Shown: positions 21,386 to 33,990, counted from the first letter of the stretch. The stretch is DNA of 64,000 nt from Protea cynaroides (GCA_028583415.1 CM053266.1:37815758-37879757), one strand, 5' to 3'. The notes: generated by a model not told the origin, from the letters alone. Made by a program: numbers and translations.

Positions 21386-24300
21386 TTCATTTCTCAGTTT
21401 CTCTTTTGAAAAGCCTCTGTCTTCCTTATTTGGGGGTACACTTCATTTTCATAAAATGCTTGACCAGTGGTATGTGTCCTTCATTGACGATTCGATATGC
21501 TAGATTTCATGAATGCCTCATGATTTATTAGCTACTCTATTACTGGTGATGTGACTCATCACACTGGGATCTATTCACCTGAGGGCAGCCCGACAAATGG
21601 AAAACCTAAGGTTTGTTTGGTCTGAAATAAAAGTCTTTGGGTATGTTGTACTTCTCTGAAATAGGAGAATCAACTTGCTGGTGGATCTCTCTCATTCTAA
21701 TATTGGGGTCCTCCGCTCTTTTTGTTCTCTTTCATATGCCACATATGAAAACAGCAGCTATGACACTCCCTCCTATCTCGCCCATCTAACCAAGTATCAA
21801 AAGTTTCTCTTTTAATAGTTTGAGATCCAAGCTGTTTAATGTGTTTTCATTCAAAATGTGTTAATTTTGGAAATCTTCCGGCATTATTTAAGAAGATGCC
21901 AGATTGACTCTCTCTCTCTCTCATATTAAAATTGGGGGCCACTGCTTTCCAGTTGAACCCCACTTCTTAGATATCTGAAATCAAAGAGTTAAAGATGGGT
22001 GCTGTATATGGCCTGGCTGATACCTATACTGCTTGTTCTGGTTTGGACTTGTTGAACTGATAATTGGCTCTTCCAGTGAGTAAAAGTACTCACTTGGAAT
22101 GGCTATGTGTGATATATCAGATCTATAGCCTCTGATATCAATTCAGTCGGACAATCATATTAACCCAATACCAATCTTTGAAACCATGGTTAAAGCCACT
22201 TTCATATGCTTAATGGTTAGGAATGAGCACAGCCATTAATAAATAAGTTGTCAAGGTATTTGAGGCACTTGGAGTGATCTAATACATGACATTTACTCTA
22301 TAACATCCGGATATGTTATTTAGCATTTGCTTCTTGCTGTCTAGACAATCTGTTGGTTTCAAAGTATATTAATCTAAAATTTTCTATTTATCTTGGGTGC
22401 ATTAATTGGCTTCCTCCATTTTCCTTAATGTATGACATTTGAATGTTCAACATGTGGTGAATACTCTTGGTTTCTATGATGGTTTTTTAATTTATGCCTA
22501 ATTTTATGACTTTTGCTTGTGTTGCAGATTCTTATGCAATAGGGTTGCACATAATGCCCTGTGCTGGATTAAGGCTAACAGCTAACTGCTTGGATGTGCA
22601 TCAGTGAGGTAGAAAAGTCGTTACTTTTCAGCATTTAAGCCCTAAGTTTGAAGTAAAATATTGGTATAATCTATGGAGTTCATTCTTGGGAGGAAGCAAT
22701 AGAAATCATCATAATTCAATTTATTGGCATCAATGTAATTTAAAATCTTACCTTTCAACAATGATATTGGTGCTGTAGGCTAGATACCTTTAATGCTTTT
22801 GCTGGTCATGGAAAAGATTTTGTTCGCTTTTCCTTTGTTTTTGAATATGAAAGCTTTTCTGAATGTGGATTATCATTGTTTCTCATACTTTTGCAAACTT
22901 TTTCTTGTCTGTATCTCACTACTGTCTTCCTGGAGCAGGCTGCTTTGGTTAAGTTGCCTGGCATCCATGCTTGCTATTGGAAAGCTTTGTCGTTGCTTCC
23001 TGTGTGCCAGAAATTGTAACTGTTAATCAAAGACACAAGATATGCACCAAAGTTCTTCTGGCCTTCCATCCCTTGTATGTATCTTGACTCCCTATCAAGT
23101 GATTCGAGATAAATTTACTGTTACATTAGCTTCATCTTGTTGATGTTACCATTACCATTTATATAGCAACATAAAATAAGAAAAAAAAATGCATATATAT
23201 TCAAGAAACCTAAGAAGCACATTTTATAGAAAATTTTTTCACACTAGCATAGCAGCAATTGGTGCACTAATCCCAGGGGATGAGGAGCTGCTTTTCATGT
23301 TCCCATCTCATGGATGGCTCTCATACACCACGATTTTGGGGGAGGAATGAATGTTTTTAATTGTCCTAGATATTGAGACAAACATGGCATATTGATATGG
23401 TTGGGAGCAGTCCTTATGTGGTGCAAGCAGTAGGAACACAGATACTTAGGGAAGTGGAGTCATCATGAATAATAGCATAGAGGTCCCTAACTAATGGTGA
23501 GGGGCCTTCTAATGGTGGGGCTTACCATCCCACGTTTGTGCCATGTGACATTTTACATCTCCTATGTGCTCCATATGTGCTTCGCTGTAACTACATTGAT
23601 TCAATGCTAGCATCTAACTTGAGGGTTTTGTTGTTTAACATCTAACTGAATTCGCTTTGTACATTATTCCCTTTGCCACCAGTTTGATATTCTGAGGCAC
23701 TATCAGAGGGGCTCCTTATTAAATCTGGGTTTTTATAATTCTGAAAACAGTTTTGCTGCCTCTTGCCAAGTTGGTTGGTCCCAACGATCATTCTATTTTG
23801 ATAGACTGTCAGAAAATTGGTCTTCAATATGTATCTGTTGGGCTTATGGTGTGATCTACACACAAGAAGAAAGTATCTTAAATGTACCCATTTGGGTAAG
23901 CATGCCCTGATAAGCTATTTAAAACCCTCAAAAGTTTAAGATGCTTTGGGTCAGCACGCCTTGATAAGTTTTTTAAAACCTTCAAAACAGGTAACATTAG
24001 TGAGATAACAAACTGAGAGCAACTCTCTACCTTAAAAACTTGTTTTCCTCTTTACTCTTAGTTGGGGAATCTGTAGTATAAAACGACACTAATCCAAAGA
24101 ATGTCAACAGCTGTTTTGATTAACAGTTATCAAATCAGGGATTGAAACCAAGGTGGGTGAAAAAGAGCTAAAGTTACCTCTCTCTCTCTCTCTGTGCTTT
24201 AGTTTCTATGTTTCTGCTATGCATCTCTAGATTAGGTAAAAATGGGCTCAAATCCTTAACATCAAACTGAGTGTTAATTGCAAGGATTTGAGCATGTAAT

Positions 24301-24390
24301 ATTTATTTTTTCATTGAAAGCGAAATGAGAAAAATTATCGAATTTGGGATTTATTTTGTGCAAAATGCTAATATTAGGCTTTGTATTGAA
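21386..24390. other. Spacer, no gene supported
   Basis: (CT)n tracts near 21908-21924 and 24178-24194. A local repeat TGATAAGCTATTTAAAACC/TGATAAGTTTTTTAAAACC lies at about 23905-23985. The open frame at 22793-23026 is unrecognised. Confidence 0.45.
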
Positions 24391-27262
24391 TTATTTTTTT
24401 TTTTTTTTTTTTTTTTTGTGAGTAGGATATTATATTAAAGCAAGGGGAAAGAATATACAATGAGGGATCCCCCAAAGGGGGAATCTTGGGTGCAAAACAG
24501 AAGATACAACCAGAGTCAATAGGATGTCCTATCCACATTAAGTTGGATAGGAAGCTTCCATTCATCCGCGCAGTGTTGAAGAACTTATTGTTGTCAGTTT
24601 CTTTCCATAAGAATGCAGGCATGAGGGATTCAATCTTCTGGGAAATGGAGAGATATACCAAATACTCTTGTCCAATAGATGTATTACCTTGCAACATTGT
24701 TTGATCCATTTTGACCGGCCAGCCAAGGAAAAGTATCTTGCTTTCCACAGTTGGAGCTTCTTAAGACTGAGATCCAAAATGGGGTGACACTGATTAGCCA
24801 ATTGTCTAGAGGATGTGTTCATGGGGGGCCGAGGTACTTGATTGGATGGGAGAACACTGAAACTCTGGTCAAGAGCTGGCCGGGATCATCTAACCCTGAC
24901 AGGAATATGAAGGATTTCTAATTGTTGATTTGGAGACCTGACAGGTTCCCAAAGCTTTCGAGAATGTTGAAGATGGCATTCAAAGATTTAACACCGGCCT
25001 TTAGAAGATCTTGATATCATCTGTAAAAGCTAGGTGGGTAAACTTGATTGATTTACAACTGGGAGACCAATCAATATCCTTCCACCTTCAATTGGATGGA
25101 ACAGGAGAGGATCTCCATAATGAGAGTGAAGGGGTAGAGGGCATGGGATATCCCTGGCAAATCCCTCTCTTGCTTTTAAGGAAACCCATTGGTTGCCATT
25201 AACAAGAATAGAGAACCAGGCTGACGAGATACATTGGTATATTCTATTCACATAGGACTGGGGGAATGCATTTTGATCATCACTCAGAAATGAGTTCCCA
25301 TCTTGAGGAGTCATAAGCTTTGAGGATATCCACTTTTATCAAGGTTGATGGGTGGGTGCACTTTGGTATCCTTGATGGTAACCAAAATTTCCTCTCCGAG
25401 GGAGGAGAGGAACACGAGAGTTTGTTGGTTTTTTGAATGAAACCTATTCAGCAGGGGTAATCTGTGAGATTCTCTTGGGGTGGGTCTCAGGGTAGAAAAT
25501 GCATTTGGAAAAGCCCTCTACTTCCAACCTGATCTCTTCCACTAACGACGTGATCTCTTCTACTGAAGTCCCCCCCTCTCTCTCTTGCGCGCGCACACAC
25601 ACACATACACACACACACACACATATTCAAGGAACAAATAAAGTTCTTATTCTGGTTTTCTTCCATGGTTCTGTGGAAGTAAGAAGTGTTTCTGATTCCA
25701 AGATTGAGCCAATTTAGGCCGGACTTCTGATTGAAAGAACTCTCTTGCACTGCCAAGGTGGCTGGTCCGTTGGATAACTCCTTTTATTTTTCCATGAACT
25801 CCTGATTTCCCATGTCCACTTGAAGCTGTCTTTGGCTTGCTTCTAAATCCTTTTTGCAAACCTAGTATTCAAAGTAGATGTTGTTGAACACTCATTTGTT
25901 CCATTTTCATAAGGCTGATTTAACCTTTGAAGCTAAGATGATTTGAGGATGATGACTTGCCTTGTCAGGCCTAGCCCAATCCTCTCTCACTATGGAAATA
26001 TAATCTTCATCGGATGCCAAATGTCAAAATATAGTAAGATGAATCAGGCTGCGGTCGGACACTTCAGTGTAATCAAAAAATGCTTCAGAGGAAGAAAATG
26101 AATAAAGCCAATTTGAATTTAACTAAAAGTTGGTGAAGCTTGCTAGCCACTTTTTGGTCTTCCATTCTCTTGTTGTTCCAAGTGAAATTCAGTGCAATTC
26201 ATTTCAGATCTTCTACTCGATGTTGTCAATACTAGCATTGAAGTTCCCGCTGTACATTCATCAAAGGAACCTCCAATTTTCTCATGAGCTGACCGCACAC
26301 TGTTGAAGTCCCCAATAATGGTACATGGATTGTCTTCTACATGGCGTGATAGTCTCCTTATGTCATCCCAAATCCGAGTCCTTTGAAAGAGGGTATTTGA
26401 TGTGTACACCGTAGTAGAGAACCATTAGCATTGCAATGTGCATTCAGGTATGGTTTAGATTTTATCATGATCTATATCAGCTCTCGCTTCCTTTTAAGGC
26501 TACTTTGTGTCCAAGGGGGTATCCCACCGAGTTCTATTAGTTTCGTTCTGTTTGGTAACCACCGGTTACAGATCATGTTCTGTTCTTGAAGTTTTAGTAA
26601 TGTCAATAGGTTGAGTAATTTAGTTGCTCGCTCGCTAGCTAAATGTGGCCTCGGGTACCTGGGTCAAGGTTTTTGGTCCCCTTCCCCAGTAACTCTTCAA
26701 TCACATGGAGATTTTGCTTTTCCCATTGAGGCTGAATATACTATTGCCCCTCCATGGTTTTGCACTAGAAAAATTAGAGACATCGCTATCCCTGTTGGCT
26801 ATGAAGGTGTGGATAAATTGATCCGAAGAGGTTATGATAGAAATGGCTAGTTGAGCATCTTTCCAGATGGCCCCAAATATGTTCATTGAGTTGATGTGAG
26901 TACTTGCCAGCATAGGCCAATGCACGAGCCAGAGAGTTGACATCGAGGAATGATTTTACCGACCGTTTGACTGGGAATTGAGGTCCTTGACTGTATTCAC
27001 GGAGAATCCAATAAAAGGGGAAAATTACCTGATCCAATGTCAATGTAGAAAGGATCCTGGGGGCACTTTCTGTGATTTGATTTGGATGTTTTCTCTTTTG
27101 GTCTGCTTGACTTGGCGAAGTACGGAAATCCAGAAGGTTGCTCCTGGATGGAAGTAGTCGAATTCCACCGGGGGACCTGGGAGCGGGAAGATTGGAGCTG
27201 TGCATCTCAATAGGGGGCTAGGTTCTGCAACAGGGCTAAAAGCAGAGGGTGGAACATATTGC
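24391..27262 (-). mobile_element. Degenerate L1-type LINE
   Basis: Minus strand. A proline-rich ORF1-like frame begins near 27262. An endonuclease block reads NPCTIIGDFNSVRSAHEKIG (about 26345-26265) and runs on to a degraded FTWNN region. A damaged reverse transcriptase core reads WFSILVNGNQW plus a KAREG/RQGDP-like stretch (about 25230-25150). The post-RT motif LWKARYFSLAGRSKWIKQ lies near 24760-24700. The element ends in a poly(A) tail seen as a T run at 24393-24416 on the plus strand. Known: plant L1 elements carry ORF1, then APE endonuclease, RT and RNase H. Many stops and frameshifts make it inactive. A (CA)n microsatellite lies inside at 25588-25625. Confidence 0.8.
25588..25625 (+). 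repeat. (CA)n microsatellite inside the LINE
   Basis: GCGCGCACACACACAC followed by about eleven further CA units with one TA interruption. Confidence 0.9.
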
Positions 27263-30200
27263 ATGATAAGGTTTTTAATACTTCAAACCTGTGTTTTGCG
27301 TGTATATAAGCATCTCCATGCATTTATTGACCATTTCCATACGATATGATACATCTCTTAAAGCACCTTTTTGTTGCGCTGACTGGAACCATTACTCTTA
27401 ACACTGGGTGAAACAGGTACTTCTACAATTGGTCTTGCTTGATTGTATCAGATCTGGATTTCTGGGCTAGGTGTTGGGAATTGTCACATGCTGAAACAGA
27501 GGGTTAAACTAGAACCAACTTATCTAGTATTTAGTTTTGGGAGTCGTCACATGCTGAAAAAGAGATCTTGATTATTTATCATTTTCTTATGCTTCTGCAT
27601 TAAACTTGGATGTTGCCATCCAAGATGGCACTTAGAAAATTTATCCTGCAAATTTGATTCTACTAGCAAAGAGTTGTCATTAGGAAAAGCAACCTTTACT
27701 CTTTTGAAATATTGTGCTGTTGTACACCTTTAATCATGAGAACCTTATTGTTACAGTCTTGCTCCCAGAACTGTGGTTACTGTTTTTATTTAGATTAGTT
27801 AGTATTTTTTTGGTTGCTGTAGTGAAGGTCGTTTTTTTTTTTTTTTTGGGAGGCTTGCTTTTTAAATGTTGGTGCAAAATGTGATATTGATATGATCTTT
27901 GTGGTGTTCCAGGTTTTGGACATTGTGCCATACTGTTATCTGTCAAGAACAGCAGTTGTAATGTGTACTGGTTCGTTTTCAGGCTGAATACTCATATGCA
28001 GATGAGTTTCTCCACTTAAAAACTGTAAACTGGATTACCAATTTCTTATTCCACGCTTGGAGCTGTTGGAATAGCAACTATCTGTATGAGTACATTCCAT
28101 ATTTCTTTGGGTTACTATGGATAATAAGGAATGTTTGAGATTCCTGATACTTATTTGTTCTCTGGCTCTTTTTTTCCCCGTCACTTTCTATCTATCAATG
28201 CGATGTAAAACCTCTCTTTAACACTTCACATATATTCTGAATAGCCACATTTTGACTTGTAATATATTATTTCTAGTCTCAAACCAAGGAGGGATTGAGC
28301 TAAAAATTAGTAGTCCTGACTCCAAATGTACATAAAAATTAAATACGAATTGCTGGCCTTTTAATCTTCCAAAATAATTACTAATTTAATCTTTTATTTG
28401 TTTCATTCACAAATCGTTTGACTGTGACCCTTGTGCATCGGAGTGATGTATTAGTAATTTCAAAACAGCTACTGAAATCCATTGACACTTCACTCTTTGA
28501 TACACCTTAGTCCCAATGCATAAGGCTTCATGATTCATCTGTTTGTGTAATGGGTTGGTTATGCTTCACCACTTATGTCTCAATTCAGGCGTGTTTTTTA
28601 CCAGTTAAATGTTGTTCCATATATGATGATTATAGTAGACCAAAAATCCATTTGGAGGACAAGGGGAAATAAAATAAAATATTTTTTTATTGAATTTAAT
28701 TGTTTACTAGGCAATTGCATTACCTGCGGCCAATCCTAATTATATGAAACTGATTGTAATGAAATTTTCAGCTTATGATTGGTTAAATTCGTTTAAGTAA
28801 TGTTTAAAAAGGCTATCAGTCTATCGGGTTTTGGTTATCAGAGGTTAACACTTACCGTTCATTGATTTGTTGGATGGAAACTGAAGAGGTAAAGGTGTGA
28901 TCGACATGTGGACGCGGAAGGAACATGCATAGGCTTAAAAACTTTATTCCTGGGGACACTGGATTTGTGTGACGTATTCCTTTTGACATTTGGTAGATGA
29001 AATTCTTGCATATTATTTTCAATTTACGAGGATAAAACCAATTTTTGCTTGCAGGTCAGACATCTTGGAATTGTCGTCCCTCATTTCTTTAGAAGGCAGT
29101 GACAAGTGTATGGATATTTGCTGGTAAGTTTTGTTGTCTTATCGGAGCTCACTCCAATCATTATTTTGCTGGTAGTAATGGACTCGGCTTGATAAAAGTT
29201 AAAAAGCTCACTTCTTAAATGGAACATGTAATTATTTAAGGTGGAGGGGTTCATGACAGGAGATCCCTCCGCTCTTTGGTTCGTTTTTTGGTGGGAAGGG
29301 GTTTTTTGGGTATGGAAGAGGCCTATCTGATTAATGCGGACTGTATACATGAACTTTTCCCTTGGTTAAATATGCTATGATTGTGGGATAGATTTCTTTG
29401 TTTTAAAACTTTTTTTTGGGGGCGGGGGGAACAACTGCTAACAATGGGTTAAACGGAAAGCACCAAGGACTTGTCAAATAGCTGTATCCCTTCATGCATT
29501 GGGGACAACTGCAGACTCTGTCCGCAAGCACGCGCTGCAAACTCTGTCCGCAAGCACGCACTGCAAACTGATTAATCGTTGATCAAGGTTAAAGTTTTAG
29601 AATTGGCTAGGAACGGTCTCCATCCATAAATTCTGATTTGAACCGCGTTTCATTCTGTTGGGGTTATTCAAAATGTAGGTTGATTCGAAGTCAAATTGTT
29701 CTTTTCCTCCTTTCTTCCTTGTATCCTCCTTTGTTGGTAGGTGTTTGACCTTTTCCCTTTTTCTATTTTGTTTAATAAAGTTTGTTTTTGTCCAAAAAAT
29801 AAATAAATATCCATGATTTGATTCCGCTGATTCTGATCTGTGGCCGATGACTTGATTTGATTTGAATTTTCTGTTCACTAGTGGCCATTCTTACAAATGA
29901 TCAAGACATTTGTTATACGCAGTTGTATTTTTTTATATATAATAATCAAAGAATTAGGTTATTTTTTGGTATATGTTATATGATATATTATTATGATATA
30001 TGTAGTTGTTTGGTATGATTTATGGTAGTTATTTATATTTAAAATAAATTGATGTAATCTAAAATTTACAAATAGATTAGAAGGTGTTTATTATTATCAT
30101 TATTGTGATGATCTATTATTATTATTATTTGAACTGTTATTATTTATGATTTATATTTTTTTTATTAACGATTAATTATAAATAACTCATAAACATAAAT

Positions 30201-30722
30201 ATAAATTATACTAAAGAGAGCCTTAGTAATTTAGCATTGAAAATAAAGTCCTCTTCCAGTGTAGGTTGCTATATTTTTTATACATTAATCAAGGAAGGCT
30301 TAATAATTTAGTATCGAGAAGAAAATCTTATTAATATGGATGATATTACCCCTAAAATTAAAATAAGAACAAAAAAAAAAAAAGGAATAGTTATTTTATG
30401 TACGTCGTTGTTGGGTTTTACTCTGTATATCCCTATTTTCAAGTTGGTTAGGGGCTTGATTTAGTCATAGTGGTTCCCCAACTAACTGAGGTACCATATA
30501 ATCTCACTGATGCAGATTAGAAGGAAAGCTAGCTTTTACCTTTAATCCATGTCTACTTGTATGATTGAATTCTTTGTGCTTGGTCAAACATTGATTATTC
30601 AAGTTGATTGGCCCCATGTGTGATGAAATGCTAAGTGAGTTAAATGTTACCCTACACGTACCAGGAGGTTTCATTCTGCCAAGTGATAAAGCTAGTGTAT
30701 GGTATCATTTTATTCATTCAGA
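27263..30722. other. Spacer, no gene supported
   Basis: T run at 27831-27847. A 26-bp unit (CTCTGTCCGCAAGCACGC core) is tandemly duplicated at 29514-29565. 29930-30200 is very AT-rich with ATTATTATT stretches. No exon recognised. Confidence 0.5.
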
Positions 30723-30795
30723 CCGGCCTTAGCTCAAATGGAAGAGTAAAGGATTGAACGTCCTTAGGTTGCCGGTTCGAATCCGGCAGGCCGGG
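30723..30795 (+). tRNA. tRNA-like gene, anticodon GAA (Phe by rule)
   Basis: Cloverleaf read by hand. Acceptor stem 30723-30729 pairs perfectly with 30788-30794 (7 bp). D stem GCTC pairs with GAGT (one G-T pair) around the loop AAATGGAA. Anticodon stem AAGGA/TCCTT closes the loop TTGAACG, placing GAA at 30756-30758. The variable loop has 5 nt. T stem GCCGG/CCGGC encloses TTCGAAT. Internal pol III boxes match consensus: TAGCTCAAATGG (A) and GGTTCGAATCC (B). Oddities: position 37 is C, where tRNAs nearly always have a purine; the first pair is C-G; the discriminator is G, whereas Phe tRNAs use A; and no T4 terminator appears until about 30828. It does not resemble the nuclear, plastid or mitochondrial plant tRNA-Phe I know. 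Either a divergent functional tRNA, a bacterial/organelle import, or a well-kept pseudogene. Confidence 0.75.
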
Positions 30796-31445
30796 CTGTT
30801 TGCTTCTCCTATGTAATTGGTACTTGATTTTGTCTCATGCCATTTCTCTGGGGTTTGAGAGATGAATAGGGTAGCCGTACGATCATTAACGAGGTGCATT
30901 GTGTGAACGTGCCATCTTACGAGCATTCTTTTGCAAGCTTGGTTGTCATAACATGGAGGTACTGAATTTTCTTGTTTTGTGCAGGCTAACAAGTTGTTTT
31001 TTCTGCGAAAGAGATGTAGGTTTCCAAATTGTCCGTTAGGCTATGTTATCGGGGCATATTATGTTTGATTAGAAAGAGTAATACCAGAAATGCCCAAAAA
31101 ATATTTAATTATCCTAATTTGCATTCAAATCCAATTGCTTGTTCTCTGGAAGGTTGTGAATGCGAATCCGGATTTTTAACTATCAGTTTACATTTCTAAT
31201 TTAGTTCCACATCACCATGAAAGAATCAGAACAAGTTAGAAATTGTCTGGTTTTTATCTTGTGCACAGTAGGAGCCAATGTTAGCAATTAACTATCCCTT
31301 GTAGAATTACCCCAATAAGGACCGTTACATTACAGACGACGTAGCAAGTATGAGGAGAACAATTGCTTGATTTGTGAAGGAAGTTGCCAATATTACAAAA
31401 TTTGAAACACAACAAAGCAATTATCAAGCACGCACTCTACCATTG
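30796..31445. other. Spacer, nothing supported
   Basis: No exon or repeat terminus seen between the tRNA-like locus and the SINE-like segment. Confidence 0.45.
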
Positions 31446-31660
31446 TGCTCATCCAACCGTGGGTTAACACAGTTGGTTAGTACCCTACTAATATGTTATA
31501 GGCATCTTAGAAGAGGTCTCAGGCTCAACTCTCCTGCCTTCACCTTGTACTTTAAGGCATCTCCCTTCCTGCCGTCTCACTCTATTGTAGTTTTAGTCAA
31601 AGTTTCTTGTGGCATTGTAATGTAGTATGAGTGTATGACTATGACCACCCGAAAATAAAT
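31446..31660 (+). mobile_element. SINE-like, tRNA-derived retroposon
   Basis: Has an A-box-like TTAACACAGTTGGTTAG at 31464 and a degraded B-box-like GGTCTCAGGCTCAACTC at about 31515-31533. The order and spacing fit plant tRNA-derived SINE heads (GTTGGTTAG ... GGTCTCGGGTTCGA). It is followed by a C/T-rich body and an A-rich AAATAAATAAAT end near 31655-31665. No target duplication was identified. The preceding 31415-31445 also resembles an inverted tRNA D-arm (GCACAATGGTAGAGTGCG on the minus strand). Confidence 0.4.
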
Positions 31661-31934
31661 AAATCATGGGTTGATTAATTGCGAAATCGTGATTCTCTGG
31701 TTTTCAAACTTGAAATCGAATAATTTATAATAAATTTGAAGATTTGATCCATGATGTTCAGGAAATGGTAAAAACACCTACCTATAGATTGACTCATGAA
31801 GTCACAATTTCCAACCATGTAAATGCTAGTCATTGGTCCTTCATTCTCGGGAGTCATAATTCTTGGGGAGTAGGATATCACCTTTCTGCCATTAGTGTTG
31901 GCGTAATGCCAAATGTGCTTGTATTTAGGGCCAG

Positions 31935-32366
31935 ATCATTTACGAAATTCAAAACACTGTCGACTCAATTCGGTTTCAATTCAATTCGGCGCAATCAGAT
32001 TAATGATACGAAATTCAAAACACTGTCAGTTCAATTTGGCGCAACCATATTCATGTTACGAAATCCAAAGCATAGCATTGTCAGCTGAATTCGGCGCAAA
32101 TGGGCAGCATTCAATCAATCGTTTTGTACGGACGATTTCTTTAGATTTTGAAATATGAAGTTTTTGTTAAATGGGACGTTGGGAAAGGTGAAAGAGAGAA
32201 GGTTTCATTTGGGAAAATTAGGGAAGAGCGAGAGAGACCAGAGCGGCGGATATCGGGAGAGAAAGTGAGAAAGCCGAAGGAGGATCTCGAATCAGGTGAG
32301 GGGATTTCAGGGATTCTCGGAGAGGGTGAAGATTTAGAGATGGGTCTTCTGGGTTCTGGTTGAGCA
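31935..32366 (+). repeat. Module C, copy 3
   Basis: 46-bp-type tandem units at 31935-32105 (three to four), then TACGGACGATTTCT, TTAGATTTTGAAATATG and the leader with AGCGGCGGATATCGGGAGAG. Compared with copies 1 and 2 about 250 bp of the leader is deleted after ATGGGACGTTGGGAAAGG, so this copy is internally shortened. Confidence 0.85.
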
Positions 32367-32399
32367 AAGGGCGTGACAAGGAGGGGAGATGAAGTGGTG

Positions 32400-32968
32400 G
32401 GTTTTGGTCAATTTCCCAAAGACCAAAGAATTCATGCTTCCCTCATGTTCCCCTCTCTCTCTTTCCAATGGACGATGGAGGATGACGGCTAGGAAGAGAG
32501 AGTAGACGAAAGAGGACGGCGGTGCTGTCTTCTTCGGTTTCTCTCTAAATCCAAGGTCTTTTGCAAATTGTCTTCATGCTATTTCGTTTGAACTTTTTTT
32601 TTCCTTCTGGAAAATGTAGTCTAAGAAACTCTTGTGTCTTCCTCAATTATTCCTGTGTCATGGGAAAAAATCCCAAAACATTGTAGACATTGCAAATATA
32701 TCATATTAAAATTTTCCATTACCAAGGAAGTCCAGTCTGTGGCTTATTAAATTTTTTTTTTTTTTTGGGTTATCGGGTTTTGAGGATAAGTTTTATATGT
32801 AAGACGAATATCATTGTTGTTTTTCTTCTTGTTAAGTAATTGCTTATTAGTTCGTTGTTTATAATCCAACAAGAAAATTAAAGTATCATTCCTTTATCAT
32901 AATTAATATTGTTAATTATGGGTGTGGGTGGAGGGAGGACTATGAGTCAAAGATAAAGATCGTAAAAA
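32400..32968 (+). repeat. Left arm of a large inverted repeat (partner 46300-47160)
   Basis: Matches 46300-47160 in reverse orientation, from CATGCTTCCCTCATGTTCCC to GACTCATAGTCCTCCCTCC on the opposite strand. The partner carries about 310 bp extra (about 46545-46860) between CCAAGGAAG and TCCAGTCTGTGG. The arm is cut by the N gap. Confidence 0.85.
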
Positions 32969-33468
32969 NNNNNNNNNNNNNNNNNNNNNNNNNNNNNNNN
33001 NNNNNNNNNNNNNNNNNNNNNNNNNNNNNNNNNNNNNNNNNNNNNNNNNNNNNNNNNNNNNNNNNNNNNNNNNNNNNNNNNNNNNNNNNNNNNNNNNNNN
33101 NNNNNNNNNNNNNNNNNNNNNNNNNNNNNNNNNNNNNNNNNNNNNNNNNNNNNNNNNNNNNNNNNNNNNNNNNNNNNNNNNNNNNNNNNNNNNNNNNNNN
33201 NNNNNNNNNNNNNNNNNNNNNNNNNNNNNNNNNNNNNNNNNNNNNNNNNNNNNNNNNNNNNNNNNNNNNNNNNNNNNNNNNNNNNNNNNNNNNNNNNNNN
33301 NNNNNNNNNNNNNNNNNNNNNNNNNNNNNNNNNNNNNNNNNNNNNNNNNNNNNNNNNNNNNNNNNNNNNNNNNNNNNNNNNNNNNNNNNNNNNNNNNNNN
33401 NNNNNNNNNNNNNNNNNNNNNNNNNNNNNNNNNNNNNNNNNNNNNNNNNNNNNNNNNNNNNNNNNNNN
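32969..33468. other. Assembly gap of exactly 500 N
   Basis: Run of 500 N. The round number suggests a placeholder of unknown true size. Open frames spanning it are artefacts. Repeats flank it on both sides. Confidence 0.98.
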
Positions 33469-33615
33469 GCTCCGGGAACATGCTCCCGGACCCGATCCCG
33501 CTCCGAGAACATGCTCCCGGACCCCGATCCCGCTCCGAGAACATGCTCCCGGACCCGATCCCGCTACCGGAACATGTTCCCGGATCCCGGAACATGCTCC
33601 TGGATCCCAAAACCC
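33469..33615 (-). repeat. GC-rich minisatellite of about 31 bp abutting the gap
   Basis: Four to five units of a 31-32-bp period, each with GATCCCGCTCCGAGAACATG and CTCCCGGACCC. Each unit contains the imperfect palindrome GGGAACATGCTCCC. GC content is far above the surrounding DNA. It sits at the outer end of a B-module array. Confidence 0.9.
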
Positions 33616-33639
33616 GTTCCCATACCCATTCCGATCCCA

Positions 33640-33990
33640 AAAAAAAGATACCTTAATCCCCGATATCTGATAATATCTTCTGAAAACCCAAGAACCCGAA
33701 CCCAAACCCATAAAACCCAAAACCTAAACCCACAAACCTATAAAACCCAATAACCCAAAAACCTATAAAACCCAATAAACATAAACCCCGAATAAAAAAC
33801 CAATAATCGGAATAAAAATCCCATTATCCATAACCCAAAAAAAATAATTCAAGAACCCATAAAACCGTAAAAACCCAATAACCCATATACCATAAAAAAC
33901 CATAAAATCCTAGACCCTACTTTTTTTTAAATCCAATTCTCTTATTCAAAAATACGTTTTATTTTCAACCAAATACGTTTTATTAAAATA
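33640..33990 (-). repeat. Module B copy (inverted), degenerate telomere-like array
   Basis: CCCAAACCCATAAAACCC-type units are followed by AATCCAATTCTCTTATTC and AATACGTTTTATTTTC, which are the B flank on the minus strand. The rest of the flank is lost after about 33990. Confidence 0.8.

Noticed and set aside
25588..25625. CRISPR-like or regulatory array
   Set aside because: It is a simple (CA)n microsatellite inside a LINE. No repeat-spacer structure exists anywhere in the window.
32912..33720. Open frames of 190-257 codons across the N run
   Set aside because: They exist only because N blocks do not produce stops. The non-N parts are minisatellite.
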